In this document: in pieces, positions 1-6,216 of the stretch | How positions within the stretch are numbered: the first letter of the stretch is position 1 | How the letters are laid out: the number at the start of each line of letters is the position of its first letter | Position numbers and translations under genes: made by a program | Origin: JBFHER01 sp041584055 | GTDB lineage: Bacteria; Bacteroidota; Bacteroidia; Bacteroidales; UBA5342 | Reading direction: 5' to 3' | Assembly: GCA_041584055.1 (NCBI GenBank) | Contig: JBFHER010000240.1 | Coordinates: forward strand, 1-6,216 | Length of the DNA: 6,216 nucleotides | Notes under the pieces: model-generated | The model's input: the letters and a program-made list of their open reading frames with translations, nothing else | Told to the model about the DNA's origin: nothing | Database searches by the model: none

Positions 1-30
1 GATCTGCATGTATGCATTCTTAACATTTTT

Positions 31-61
31 TTTGCAGAATAATAAGAATGAGCTAATTTCG
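31..61 (+). promoter_or_regulatory. Candidate Bacteroidota-type promoter for the sialate O-acetylesterase gene
   Basis: TTTG at 31-34 and TAATTTCG at 54-61 are separated by 19 bases. This matches the Bacteroidota sigma-factor pattern TTTG / TAnnTTTG with one mismatch in the -7 box. Transcription would start near 66-70, leaving a leader of about 30 bases before the ATG at 98. This supports that start over the upstream in-frame ATG at 8. It is inferred from the motif only. Confidence 0.4.
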
Positions 62-97
62 GGAATTGTTCAGGTTGCACTATTAAATGAAAGAAAA

Positions 98-1498
98 ATG
101 GTAAGAAGAGGTTTTCTGTGGCTCATCGGAATTTTATACACATGTTTTTTGGCAGGAGCAAGCGTAAAATTGCCCTATGTGCTCTCTGATCATATGGTTT
201 TGCAACGAGATATGCCAGTTAATATATGGGGCTGGGCAAATCCGGGAGAAAGGATTAAAGTCACATTTGCAAACCAGAAAAAAAGAGCAAGGGCCAATGA
301 TAAAGGCAAGTGGTTCATTACCTTCCCCGCCATGGAAGCTGGAGGTCCTTATAAAATTGAAATAAGTGCGGAAAATGAAATTATACTTAAGGATGTTTTA
401 ATTGGTGATGTATGGTTATGTTCAGGACAGAGTAACATGGAGTGGTCATTGAAGCGATTCCCGGATTGTAAAACCGCCATTGAACAATCTGAGAATCCAA
501 ATATCCGGGTCATGGATGTCCCCAGAAGAATGGCCTTACAAGCTCAGGACGATGTTTACGAAACCACTTGGGCGGCTGCATCACCTGAAACCGTAGTAGA
601 TTTCTCCGCCGTGGGATACTTTTTTGGAAAGCATCTTCAGGAATACCTTGGGATTCCTATTGGGCTGATTGGTTCAAATTGGGGTGGAACAAATATAGAA
701 GCATGGATGAGCAAAGATTGTTTATCCGGTTTTAAATCATTGCCAGACTTGGATACAATTCCAGAAAAGGCACACCCAAACGCTTATAACACAACTCTTT
801 TTAACGGAATGATCTCCCCTCTGTTAAATTTTCCTGTTAAAGGAACGATTTGGTATCAGGGGGAGTCAAACACGAAAACAAATCCGCAAGCGTATCACCA
901 CCTGTTTACATCCATGATAAAAGATTGGCGTTCCAGATGGGGGATCCCTGAAATGCCATTTTTATATGTTCAGTTGGCCAATTATAAGGAAAAAGACGAG
1001 GAACCTCCTGTCCAAAGTGAATGGGCATTGCTACGTGAATCACAAGCAAAAACACAACAGCTGGAGAATACAGGAATGGCAGTAATCATTGATCTTGGCA
1101 TGGCTGACAACATACATCCGCCAAATAAAAACAAAGTAGGAGAGCGGCTGTTTAAACTTGCACAAAAAGTTGCTTATCATGATTCATTGATTTGTTCCGG
1201 CCCCTACTTTGAATCCATGCAAATCAGAGGAAGTTCTGTAAGTATAAACTTCGAGAACAAGGGATCTGGCCTTGTGTCAATGAATAAGTATGGATACCTG
1301 CAGGGATTTCAGGTGGCCGGTGCGGACAAACGATTTTATTGGGCAACAGCCTTATTCGATCGAGACAAAGTGGTGGTGTTTAGTCCACACGTTAAGCATC
1401 CTGTTGCTGTTCGTTACGCATGGGGGGACAATCCAGAGGCAGATCTGTTCAACCGGGAGGGATTTCCTGCTGTGCCGTTTCGTACGGATAACTGGTAG
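98..1498 (+). CDS. Exported sialate O-acetylesterase (SGNH hydrolase, SASA family)
   Basis: This 466-residue protein is predicted to remove O-acetyl groups from sialic acids or other acetylated sugars (family activity EC 3.1.1.53) outside the cytoplasm. The ATG at 98 was chosen because it gives a classic signal peptide: MVRR, a hydrophobic stretch to about residue 18, and an A-G-A site before S22. The frame stays open back to an ATG at 8, which would bury the signal under 30 residues. A beta-sandwich-like N-terminal part (about 23-100) leads into the esterase domain. The nucleophile motif is GQSNM (Ser112), followed by IWYQGESNT (251-259) and the Asp337/His340 pair in DNIHPPNKNKVGERL. The C-terminus, PAVPFRTDNW, is typical of the family. 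A lipobox ending at Cys16 is unlikely because Tyr sits at -2. Stops TAG and TGA are in tandem. Members also act on acetylated plant glycans, so the true substrate is open. Confidence 0.9.
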   Translation: MVRRGFLWLIGILYTCFLAGASVKLPYVLSDHMVLQRDMPVNIWGWANPGERIKVTFANQKKRARANDKGKWFITFPAMEAGGPYKIEISAENEIILKDVLIGDVWLCSGQSNMEWSLKRFPDCKTAIEQSENPNIRVMDVPRRMALQAQDDVYETTWAAASPETVVDFSAVGYFFGKHLQEYLGIPIGLIGSNWGGTNIEAWMSKDCLSGFKSLPDLDTIPEKAHPNAYNTTLFNGMISPLLNFPVKGTIWYQGESNTKTNPQAYHHLFTSMIKDWRSRWGIPEMPFLYVQLANYKEKDEEPPVQSEWALLRESQAKTQQLENTGMAVIIDLGMADNIHPPNKNKVGERLFKLAQKVAYHDSLICSGPYFESMQIRGSSVSINFENKGSGLVSMNKYGYLQGFQVAGADKRFYWATALFDRDKVVVFSPHVKHPVAVRYAWGDNPEADLFNREGFPAVPFRTDNW

Positions 1499-1510
1499 TG
1501 ACGCTTTGAA

Positions 1511-2632
1511 TTAAAACATCTTTCTAAATGCCCGTTTGCGTTTGTGTTGAATGTGATCGAAAGACTTCCACATTTGAATGGCCACATGGTTGTTTTCGAG
1601 CATGGCCGTTGTTTCAACAAATTTAATGCCTGCTTTATTCGCTGTTTGCCATAAATCATTCATAAGCAATGAGGCCAGTCCCATTTTTTGATACTCAGGA
1701 CGCACTCCTGTCAGCATCAAATCCATGACAGATGTCTTTTTCATTGTGTTTGTCAGATGCCACCAGCCAAATGGGAAAAGTCTTCCCTTCGCTTTTTGCA
1801 AACCTTCTGACAATGATGGCATGGCCACGATGAATCCTGCTAACTCGTCATCTTTATCAAGAACCACCTTCACATACTTTGGATTTAGGATATTGAAATA
1901 TTTTTCAACATAATAGTTGGAAAGTTTAGGCGGTAAAGGGTAGGTGCCATAAAGCTTATCAAATGCAGTATTAAACACCTGAAAGATCTTCTCCTTGTAT
2001 GCTTCCATCTCTTTTCGCTGTTCAAACTCAATCGTTGTCAGACCAAAACGTTTTTTTATAATTTCAGCAACCCGAAGGGCTTTGTCAGGAAGTGCCTCAG
2101 GAAAGGTGATGCGAAATTCCAGCCAGTCCATGTCTTTTACATACCCCAACCTGTCATAATGCTTTTTGTAGTATTCAAAATGATAATCAGACGCTGCGGA
2201 AGCAATATGTTCATAACCTTCGATGAGTAAGCCCTGATGGTCCAGGTTTGAGAAGCCAAGGGGGCCAGCAATGCCTTGCATTTTGTTTTCTTTTGCCCAT
2301 TTCTCAACGGTAGCAAACAGTGCATTGGCCACTTCTTCGTCATCCACAAATTCAGCTCTGGTGAATCGTGCAATATCTTCACCGGATTTTTCAATCAATA
2401 ATGGATTGATTATCCCACCAATGCGTCCTACACATCGCCCATCACGATAGGCAAGCCAAAATTTAGTTTTGCAGAAGTCAAATGCCGGATTGTGCTCAGG
2501 CAAAAGCGATTTATATTCATCGCTTTTTATCTGAGGCACCCAAAACGGATGATTTTTATAAAGTTTGTAAGGTAATCTGGCAAAACGCTTTAAATCAGAA
2601 CTCGATTTAGCTTCCTTTATCGTTATACTCAT
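1511..2632 (-). CDS. Two-part GNAT-superfamily acyltransferase, substrate unknown
   Basis: This intact protein of 373 residues has no signal peptide or membrane segment, so it is probably cytoplasmic. The C-terminal half looks like a GNAT domain: strand LMLTGV (306-311) runs into RPEYQKMGLASLLM (311-324), which matches the acyl-CoA pyrophosphate-binding motif (Q/R-x-x-G-x-G/A, here Q315, G318, A320). It is followed by a helix and the strand-loop VETTAMLENNHVAIQMWKSF, with the N-x-x-A-I-x-M-W pattern of GNAT motif B. The N-terminal half also looks GNAT-like (FWLAYRDGRCVGRIGGIINP, 58-77). It contains GPLGFSNLDHQGLLIEGY (123-140), which I recall as typical of a widespread family of about 370 residues annotated only as N-acetyltransferase-like (possibly related to E. 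coli YghO). The substrate cannot be read from the sequence. Its stop lies 12 bp from the converging esterase stop, and it diverges from the ROK kinase gene. Confidence 0.75.
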   Translation of the reverse strand: MSITIKEAKSSSDLKRFARLPYKLYKNHPFWVPQIKSDEYKSLLPEHNPAFDFCKTKFWLAYRDGRCVGRIGGIINPLLIEKSGEDIARFTRAEFVDDEEVANALFATVEKWAKENKMQGIAGPLGFSNLDHQGLLIEGYEHIASAASDYHFEYYKKHYDRLGYVKDMDWLEFRITFPEALPDKALRVAEIIKKRFGLTTIEFEQRKEMEAYKEKIFQVFNTAFDKLYGTYPLPPKLSNYYVEKYFNILNPKYVKVVLDKDDELAGFIVAMPSLSEGLQKAKGRLFPFGWWHLTNTMKKTSVMDLMLTGVRPEYQKMGLASLLMNDLWQTANKAGIKFVETTAMLENNHVAIQMWKSFDHIQHKRKRAFRKMF

Positions 2633-2658
2633 CTATTATTGTGTTTATTTTTCACCCA

Positions 2659-2666
2659 CTAAAGTA
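2659..2666 (-). promoter_or_regulatory. Candidate -7 box for the GNAT-family gene
   Basis: On the minus strand this reads TACTTTAG, one mismatch from TAnnTTTG, with an A/T-rich run just upstream (plus-strand 2669-2680). Transcription would start near 2653, giving a leader of about 20 bases to the ATG at 2632. No clear TTTG -33 box is found at the expected distance, so the call rests on the -7 box and its position. Confidence 0.35.
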
Positions 2667-2742
2667 CAATTTTTTTTCAATTTGACAGGGTTTTGGAAAT
2701 AGATGACTGCAGTAGAAGCGGAATCCATTAAATAAATAGCTC

Positions 2743-2764
2743 ATTTGCAAGGCCGAGGGCAAAT
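2743..2764. repeat. Inverted repeat upstream of the ROK kinase promoter (possible operator)
   Basis: ATTTGC (2743-2748) and GCAAAT (2759-2764) are perfect inverted arms around a 10-base GC-rich spacer. The right arm ends four bases before the proposed -33 box at 2769. Arm centres are 16 bases apart, so it could be a binding site for a dimeric regulator, but 6-bp arms in AT-rich DNA can occur by chance. No T tract follows, so it is not a terminator. The rest of the intergenic stretch 2633-2861 shows only the two promoter candidates. Confidence 0.3.
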
Positions 2765-2768
2765 AAAT

Positions 2769-2798
2769 TTTGTTTGACCTAAACTTTTGATAATTTTG
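2769..2798 (+). promoter_or_regulatory. Bacteroidota-type promoter for the ROK kinase gene
   Basis: TTTG at 2769-2772 and TAATTTTG at 2791-2798, spaced by 18 bases, fit the TTTG / TAnnTTTG consensus exactly in both boxes. A second TTTG directly follows the first (2773-2776) but would give a spacer of only 14. Transcription would begin near 2803-2806, giving a leader of about 57 bases to the ATG at 2862. It also rules out translation from the in-frame ATG at 2787, which lies inside the promoter. Confidence 0.55.
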
Positions 2799-2861
2799 TT
2801 TTCGCAATTTCCCATGGATCGGGGAAGCAGAATTGTTGCAGAAAAACTAATAATACAACGA

Positions 2862-3818
2862 ATGAAAGTAGTACTAGGAATTGATATTGGAGGTACCAAT
2901 ACGGAATTGGGCCTTGTGGATAAAGACGGTCATATATTGGCAGAAAGCCATACAAAAACCCTGATCAATCAACCGGTGGAGAACTATCTTAAAGAATTGA
3001 AAAAAGCGATGCGTTCTTTGTTAGAATCCCGAGGTGATTGTGAATTAGTTGGTGTTGGAATCGGCGCTCCAAATGGTAATTATTACAAAGGGACAATTGA
3101 TAATGCCGTGAATTTGGGATGGGGACCAAAAGTGCCGCTCATTGATTTGTTGAAAGCGTCATTCAGTGTGGACACATGGGCCCTGACCAATGATGCAAAT
3201 GCTGCAGCTGTGGGGGAAATGATATTCGGTGGTGCAAAAGGGATGAAGGATTTTATCATGGTAACACTCGGTACCGGATTAGGAAGCGGTATTGTAGCCA
3301 ATGGTCAGTTGGTGCTGGGTTACGATAGTTTTGCCGGTGAACTGGGACATATCACAGCAGTTCCCGGAGGGCGCGACTGTGGATGTGGTTACAAAGGGTG
3401 CTTGGAAACCTATTGTTCTGCCACTGGTCTTGTGCGCACGGCAACTGAATTGTTGGCTGTAAAACGCATCGCAAGTCCACTGAGAGATATACCTTATAAT
3501 AAGCTCACATCCAGAGATATTTATGATGCCGCCATTGCAGGAGATGAGATCGCAACAGAAGCCTTTAATTTTACCGGAGAGGTTTTGGGACGTTCAATTG
3601 CTGATATGATGACATTTTCCAGTCCGCAGGCAATCATTCTGTTTGGAGGTGTTGCCAAGGCTGGGGATTTATTGATAAATCCATTAAAAGCGTCACTCAA
3701 AATACATCAGCGTTCGATGTTTAGCGGGCGAGAGCTGGAAATTAAAGTGTCGGAACTTGATGGGGCAAAAGCAGCCATACTTGGTGCCGCTGCAACAGCA
3801 TGGCAGCTTGTGAAATAA
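2862..3818 (+). CDS. ROK-family sugar kinase (glucokinase / N-acetyl-hexosamine kinase type)
   Basis: This 318-residue cytoplasmic protein is predicted to phosphorylate a hexose or amino sugar at the 6-OH using ATP. It opens with the phosphate-binding strand-turn MKVVLGIDIGGTNTE (Asp8 to Glu15), as family members do, which decides the start. In-frame ATGs at 2787 and 2814 lie at or before the likely transcription start or add an untypical extension. The catalytic base is Asp111 in TNDANAAAVGE. The second phosphate loop is LGTGLGSG (136-143). Sugar-contacting Glu160 and His163 lie in GELGH, and the zinc site consists of His163 with Cys173, Cys175 and Cys180 in CGCGYKGC, followed by Glu182. FGGVAKAGD (about 261-269) is the adenine-side loop. 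All signature residues are present, so it should be an active enzyme and not a ROK repressor, having no helix-turn-helix domain. Glucose, N-acetylglucosamine and N-acetylmannosamine kinases share these motifs, so substrate is undecided. Confidence 0.88.
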   Translation: MKVVLGIDIGGTNTELGLVDKDGHILAESHTKTLINQPVENYLKELKKAMRSLLESRGDCELVGVGIGAPNGNYYKGTIDNAVNLGWGPKVPLIDLLKASFSVDTWALTNDANAAAVGEMIFGGAKGMKDFIMVTLGTGLGSGIVANGQLVLGYDSFAGELGHITAVPGGRDCGCGYKGCLETYCSATGLVRTATELLAVKRIASPLRDIPYNKLTSRDIYDAAIAGDEIATEAFNFTGEVLGRSIADMMTFSSPQAIILFGGVAKAGDLLINPLKASLKIHQRSMFSGRELEIKVSELDGAKAAILGAAATAWQLVK

Positions 3819-3834
3819 AATTTTAAGAACAACT

Positions 3835-3866
3835 TTTGTCGAGCAGTGTTATATCTGGTGGTTTTG
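3835..3866 (+). promoter_or_regulatory. Weak candidate promoter for the Dcp gene
   Basis: TTTG at 3835-3838 and TGGTTTTG at 3859-3866 are 20 bases apart, with one mismatch (G for A) in the -7 box. Transcription would start near 3872, about 35 bases before the ATG at 3908. No terminator is seen after the kinase gene, so the Dcp gene could also be read from the kinase promoter. Confidence 0.3.
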
Positions 3867-3907
3867 AATTAAATCCTTTGAAAACACACTTTAAAACAAC
3901 ACATAGG

Positions 3908-6022
3908 ATGAACAGATTAATTTATTTATTTTTTGCACTGTTAATTATGACTGCATGTAATACAGAAAAAGAAGGTTCCTCTGAAGGGAATCCATTACTT
4001 GGGGAATTTAAAACACCTCACAACACAGCACCCTTTGATAAAATTGATACCTCACATTACATTCCGGCTTTTAAAATAGCCCTTGAAGAGGGAGAAAAAG
4101 AGATCGAAGCCATCGTTAATAATAAGGATGAGGCAACATTCGAAAACACCATTGAGGCAATGGAGTATTCAGGCAAGTTGCTGGGCCGAACATCAGGTAT
4201 CTTTTTTAACTTGCTGAGCGCTAACACATCACCAAAACTGCAAGAGATTGCTCAGGAGGTTTCTCCAATGCTTACAAAATTTCAAAATGACATATCCCTG
4301 AATCCTGAGTTATTCGAAAGGGTTAAGCATGTTTATGATTCCCGTGAAAGCCTTCAATTAAATGTTGAACAGGCCAAGCTACTGGAAGACACCTATCAGG
4401 GATTTGTACGCAGCGGAGCCAATCTTCCGGAAAAAGATAAGGAGACCTATCGTAAGATAAGTGAGGAACTGTCAAAGTTAACACTTGATTTTGGAAATCA
4501 TGTTTTGGCAGAAACAAATGCCTATACCAAACACATCACAGATAAGTCACTTCTCACAGGCTTGCCGGATGGCGCACTTGAAGCTGCAGCCGCAAAGGCA
4601 AAGCAAAAAGACCTTGACGGATATGTACTGGATATCTCTATGCCAAGTTATCTGCCGGTAATGCAATATGCGGATAATCGAGAGCTGAGGAAAGAGTTAT
4701 ATTATGCCTATGGTTCAAAATCCGTTAAAGACAATGAGAACGACAATCGCAAAATTGTAGAACGCATCGTTCAATTGCGTCTGGAGATGGCAAAATTGCT
4801 GGGTTACAAGAACTACGCGGACTACGTCCTAAAGGAAAGGATGGCTGAAAACCCTGCAAATGTTTACGGTTTGATGGACGACTTGCTTGCAGCATCCATG
4901 CCAGTTGCATTAAAGGAAAAGGAAGCGGTGCAAAAACTGGCTAATGAGTTGGGCCTAAAGGGTGAGCTGAAGCCCTGGGATTGGAGTTATTATTCTGAGA
5001 AATTGAAAATTCAAAAGTTTGATCTGAATGATGAAATGTTGAAGCCATATTTCAAACTGGAAAACGTAATTGATGGCGTGTTTGGATTGGCAACAGAATT
5101 ATACGGAATTTCCTTTAAGGAAAACAGAGAAATCCCGGTATATCACGAAGAGGTAATTCCTTACGAGGTCTATGATGAGGATGGAACATTCCTGTCTGTT
5201 TTATATGCAGATTTTCATCCCCGTGAAAGTAAACGTGGTGGTGCATGGATGAATGATTTTATTGGTCAGTACAAACAAAATGGTGTTGATCATCGTCCAA
5301 ACATTTCAATCGTGATGAATTTTACTCCCAGCACTGAAACAACACCGTCCTTGCTAACTTTCAGAGAACTGGAAACATTCCTGCATGAATTCGGACATGC
5401 ACTGCATGGTATGTTTGCCAATTCAACCTATGGAAGTCTTGCCGGAACAAATGTGTACCGCGATTTTGTTGAATTGCCTTCTCAGATCATGGAAAACTGG
5501 GCAGTGGAAAAGGAATTTTTAGATCGTTTTGCTGTGCATTATAAGTCAGGAGAGAAAATACCTGCGGAGTTAGTTGAGAAAATTCGTGAATCAAATAATT
5601 TCAATGCGGGTTATGCTTCCATCCGGCAATTGAGCTTCGGATACCTTGACATGGCATGGCATACGCTTGAAGAACCTTACAGTGGAGATGTTGAGGACTT
5701 CGAAAACAAGGCATGGGAAAAATCTCAGTTGTTCCCCGATGTTGAGGGTGTTGTAATGACGACCCAATTCGGGCATTTATTTGCCGGTGGATATGCGGCC
5801 GGTTATTATGGTTACAAATGGGCAGAGGTTTTGGATGCGGATGCATTCTCAGTGTTTAAAAAGAATGGCTTGTTTGACAAAGAAACAGCAAAATCTTTCC
5901 GAAAAAATATTCTTGAGAAGGGTGGTTCAGAACACCCCATGAAACTTTATAAAGCCTTCCGTGGCCAGGAACCCACAGTGGATGCTTTAAAAGAAAGAAG
6001 CGGGTTGCTTGCAAAATTCTAA
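3908..6022 (+). CDS. dcp: M3-family peptidyl-dipeptidase Dcp, predicted lipoprotein
   Basis: This 704-residue zinc metallopeptidase is predicted to release dipeptides from the C-terminus of peptides (EC 3.4.15.5). The ATG at 3908 gives a lipoprotein signal: MNR, a hydrophobic core, and lipobox I-M-T-A-C with Cys17 as the lipidated residue. A TTG at 3836 in the same frame would place 24 residues before this signal and was rejected. Residues about 35-440 form the helical N-terminal part of M3 enzymes. The catalytic motif is HEFGH (His493, Glu494, His497), and the third zinc ligand is Glu522 in YRDFVELPSQ, 25 residues after His497, the spacing of E. coli Dcp. GTNVYRDFVELPSQIMENW and HLFAGGYAAGYYGYKW (from about 623; substrate-binding Tyr/His region) favour Dcp over oligopeptidase A. 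E. coli Dcp has no lipoprotein signal, so this version probably works in the periplasm or on a membrane face. TAA TAA stops precede a terminator. Confidence 0.92.
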   Translation: MNRLIYLFFALLIMTACNTEKEGSSEGNPLLGEFKTPHNTAPFDKIDTSHYIPAFKIALEEGEKEIEAIVNNKDEATFENTIEAMEYSGKLLGRTSGIFFNLLSANTSPKLQEIAQEVSPMLTKFQNDISLNPELFERVKHVYDSRESLQLNVEQAKLLEDTYQGFVRSGANLPEKDKETYRKISEELSKLTLDFGNHVLAETNAYTKHITDKSLLTGLPDGALEAAAAKAKQKDLDGYVLDISMPSYLPVMQYADNRELRKELYYAYGSKSVKDNENDNRKIVERIVQLRLEMAKLLGYKNYADYVLKERMAENPANVYGLMDDLLAASMPVALKEKEAVQKLANELGLKGELKPWDWSYYSEKLKIQKFDLNDEMLKPYFKLENVIDGVFGLATELYGISFKENREIPVYHEEVIPYEVYDEDGTFLSVLYADFHPRESKRGGAWMNDFIGQYKQNGVDHRPNISIVMNFTPSTETTPSLLTFRELETFLHEFGHALHGMFANSTYGSLAGTNVYRDFVELPSQIMENWAVEKEFLDRFAVHYKSGEKIPAELVEKIRESNNFNAGYASIRQLSFGYLDMAWHTLEEPYSGDVEDFENKAWEKSQLFPDVEGVVMTTQFGHLFAGGYAAGYYGYKWAEVLDADAFSVFKKNGLFDKETAKSFRKNILEKGGSEHPMKLYKAFRGQEPTVDALKERSGLLAKF

Positions 6023-6042
6023 TAAACAGATTGAGATAAATA

Positions 6043-6076
6043 AAAGGGCGTTCATATATGAATGTCCTTTTTTTTT
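6043..6076 (+). terminator. Rho-independent terminator of the Dcp gene
   Basis: A 12-bp stem pairs 6043-6054 (AAAGGGCGTTCA) with 6059-6070 (TGAATGTCCTTT), including two G-U pairs, around a TATA loop. It is followed by an unbroken T tract to 6076. It lies 20 bases after the Dcp stop. The A-rich left flank could give weaker termination in the other direction. The hairpin is also the probable target structure of the adjacent group II intron. Confidence 0.9.
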
Positions 6077-6077
6077 G

Positions 6078-6216
6078 GTGTGCCGTGCATGGTAAATAAC
6101 TATAAGGTGTAAGTCCTGAATGGGGGTTTGTAGTAGCCAACCATTAGCTCAAGGCAAGGGTGCTTACCGCGAGGTATAATCTGAAGGAAGCCGGCGGCAA
6201 AATTCCGACCCGAGTA
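6078..6216 (+). mobile_element. Group II intron, 5' end (group IIC-like), cut by the window edge
   Basis: The segment begins with GTGTGCC, fitting the group II 5' consensus GUGYG, and carries the conserved domain I blocks GCAAGGGTG (6154-6162), AATCTGAAGGAAGCCGG (6178-6194) and GGCAAAATTCCGACC. From memory these line up nearly block for block with the Oceanobacillus iheyensis group IIC ribozyme. Only part of domain I is present. Exon-binding sequences, the reverse transcriptase/maturase gene (normally in domain IV), and catalytic domains V and VI would lie beyond 6216. Intron orientation matches the Dcp transcript. The 5' boundary at 6078 is set by the consensus, one base after the terminator's T tract. 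Class C is inferred from the resemblance and from the insertion site; another bacterial class is not excluded. Whether the element is intact or still mobile cannot be seen here. Confidence 0.85.
6105..6176 (+). ncRNA. Domain I stem-loops of the group II intron ribozyme
   Basis: Three helices can be drawn inside the intron. AGG/CCT (6105-6107 with 6115-6117) closes a seven-base loop. AATGG/CCATT (6119-6123 with 6141-6145) encloses an 17-base interior. TACC/GGTA (6165-6168 with 6173-6176) is capped by GCGA, a GNRA tetraloop. The recalled O. iheyensis intron has the same helices with different base pairs (for instance a GUGA tetraloop and an ACUGU/ACAGU stem), which argues for a folded RNA and not chance identity. 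Confidence 0.7.

Noticed and set aside
5..16. Short inverted repeat TGCAT-GT-ATGCA at the window start
   Set aside because: Five-base arms with a two-base spacer are likely chance, and context upstream is missing.
8..97. In-frame N-terminal extension of the sialate O-acetylesterase from the ATG at 8
   Set aside because: It would place 30 untypical residues before a clear signal peptide, and the candidate promoter at 31-61 lies inside it.
2787..2861. In-frame N-terminal extension of the ROK kinase from the ATG at 2787 or 2814
   Set aside because: The first lies inside the promoter. The family normally begins just before the DIGGTN motif, as with the ATG at 2862.
3836..3907. TTG start upstream of the Dcp gene
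   Set aside because: It would bury the lipoprotein signal 24 residues inside the protein and overlaps the candidate promoter.
5856..6140. Reverse-strand reading frame crossing the Dcp end, the terminator and the intron
   Set aside because: It is antisense to a conserved peptidase, a terminator hairpin and intron RNA, with no recognisable protein motif.
1..6216. CRISPR array, tRNA, rRNA, toxin-antitoxin or phage-defence system
   Set aside because: No direct-repeat series, cloverleaf or rRNA-like segment was seen, and none of the four proteins belongs to a defence family. Apart from the intron, no undescribed system is evident.

Overview
The window reads as a chromosomal segment of a member of the Bacteroidota. 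Three things suggest this: AT-rich intergenic DNA with promoter-like TTTG / TAnnTTTG boxes, A-rich leaders without clear Shine-Dalgarno sequences, and typical Bacteroidota versions of a secreted sialate O-acetylesterase, a ROK sugar kinase and a Dcp-type peptidase with a lipoprotein signal. Genus cannot be fixed from the sequence.

Layout. A forward gene (98-1498) encodes an exported SGNH/SASA-family sialate O-acetylesterase. It converges, with only 12 bp between stop codons, on a reverse gene (1511-2632) for a two-part GNAT-fold acyltransferase of unknown substrate. A 229-bp divergent intergenic region (2633-2861) holds a candidate promoter for each direction and a 6-bp inverted repeat. Then follow a forward ROK-family sugar kinase (2862-3818) and, 89 bp on, a forward M3-family peptidyl-dipeptidase Dcp lipoprotein (3908-6022). 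The Dcp gene ends in tandem stops and a strong Rho-independent terminator (6043-6076).

The last 139 bases (6078-6216) are the 5' part of a group II intron, cut by the window edge. It starts with GTGTGCC one base after the terminator's T tract. Its domain I segment resembles, as recalled, the Oceanobacillus iheyensis group IIC ribozyme, and insertion just behind a terminator hairpin is the known habit of group IIC introns. This is the most interesting item in the window.

Functionally the genes look like ordinary housekeeping and nutrient scavenging: deacetylation of sugars at the cell surface or periplasm, phosphorylation of a hexose or amino sugar in the cytoplasm, and dipeptide release from peptides in the envelope. 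They do not form one obvious operon or a new system. All four coding regions are intact, and translation starts were moved downstream from the longest possible frames on the basis of signal peptides, family N-termini and promoter position.
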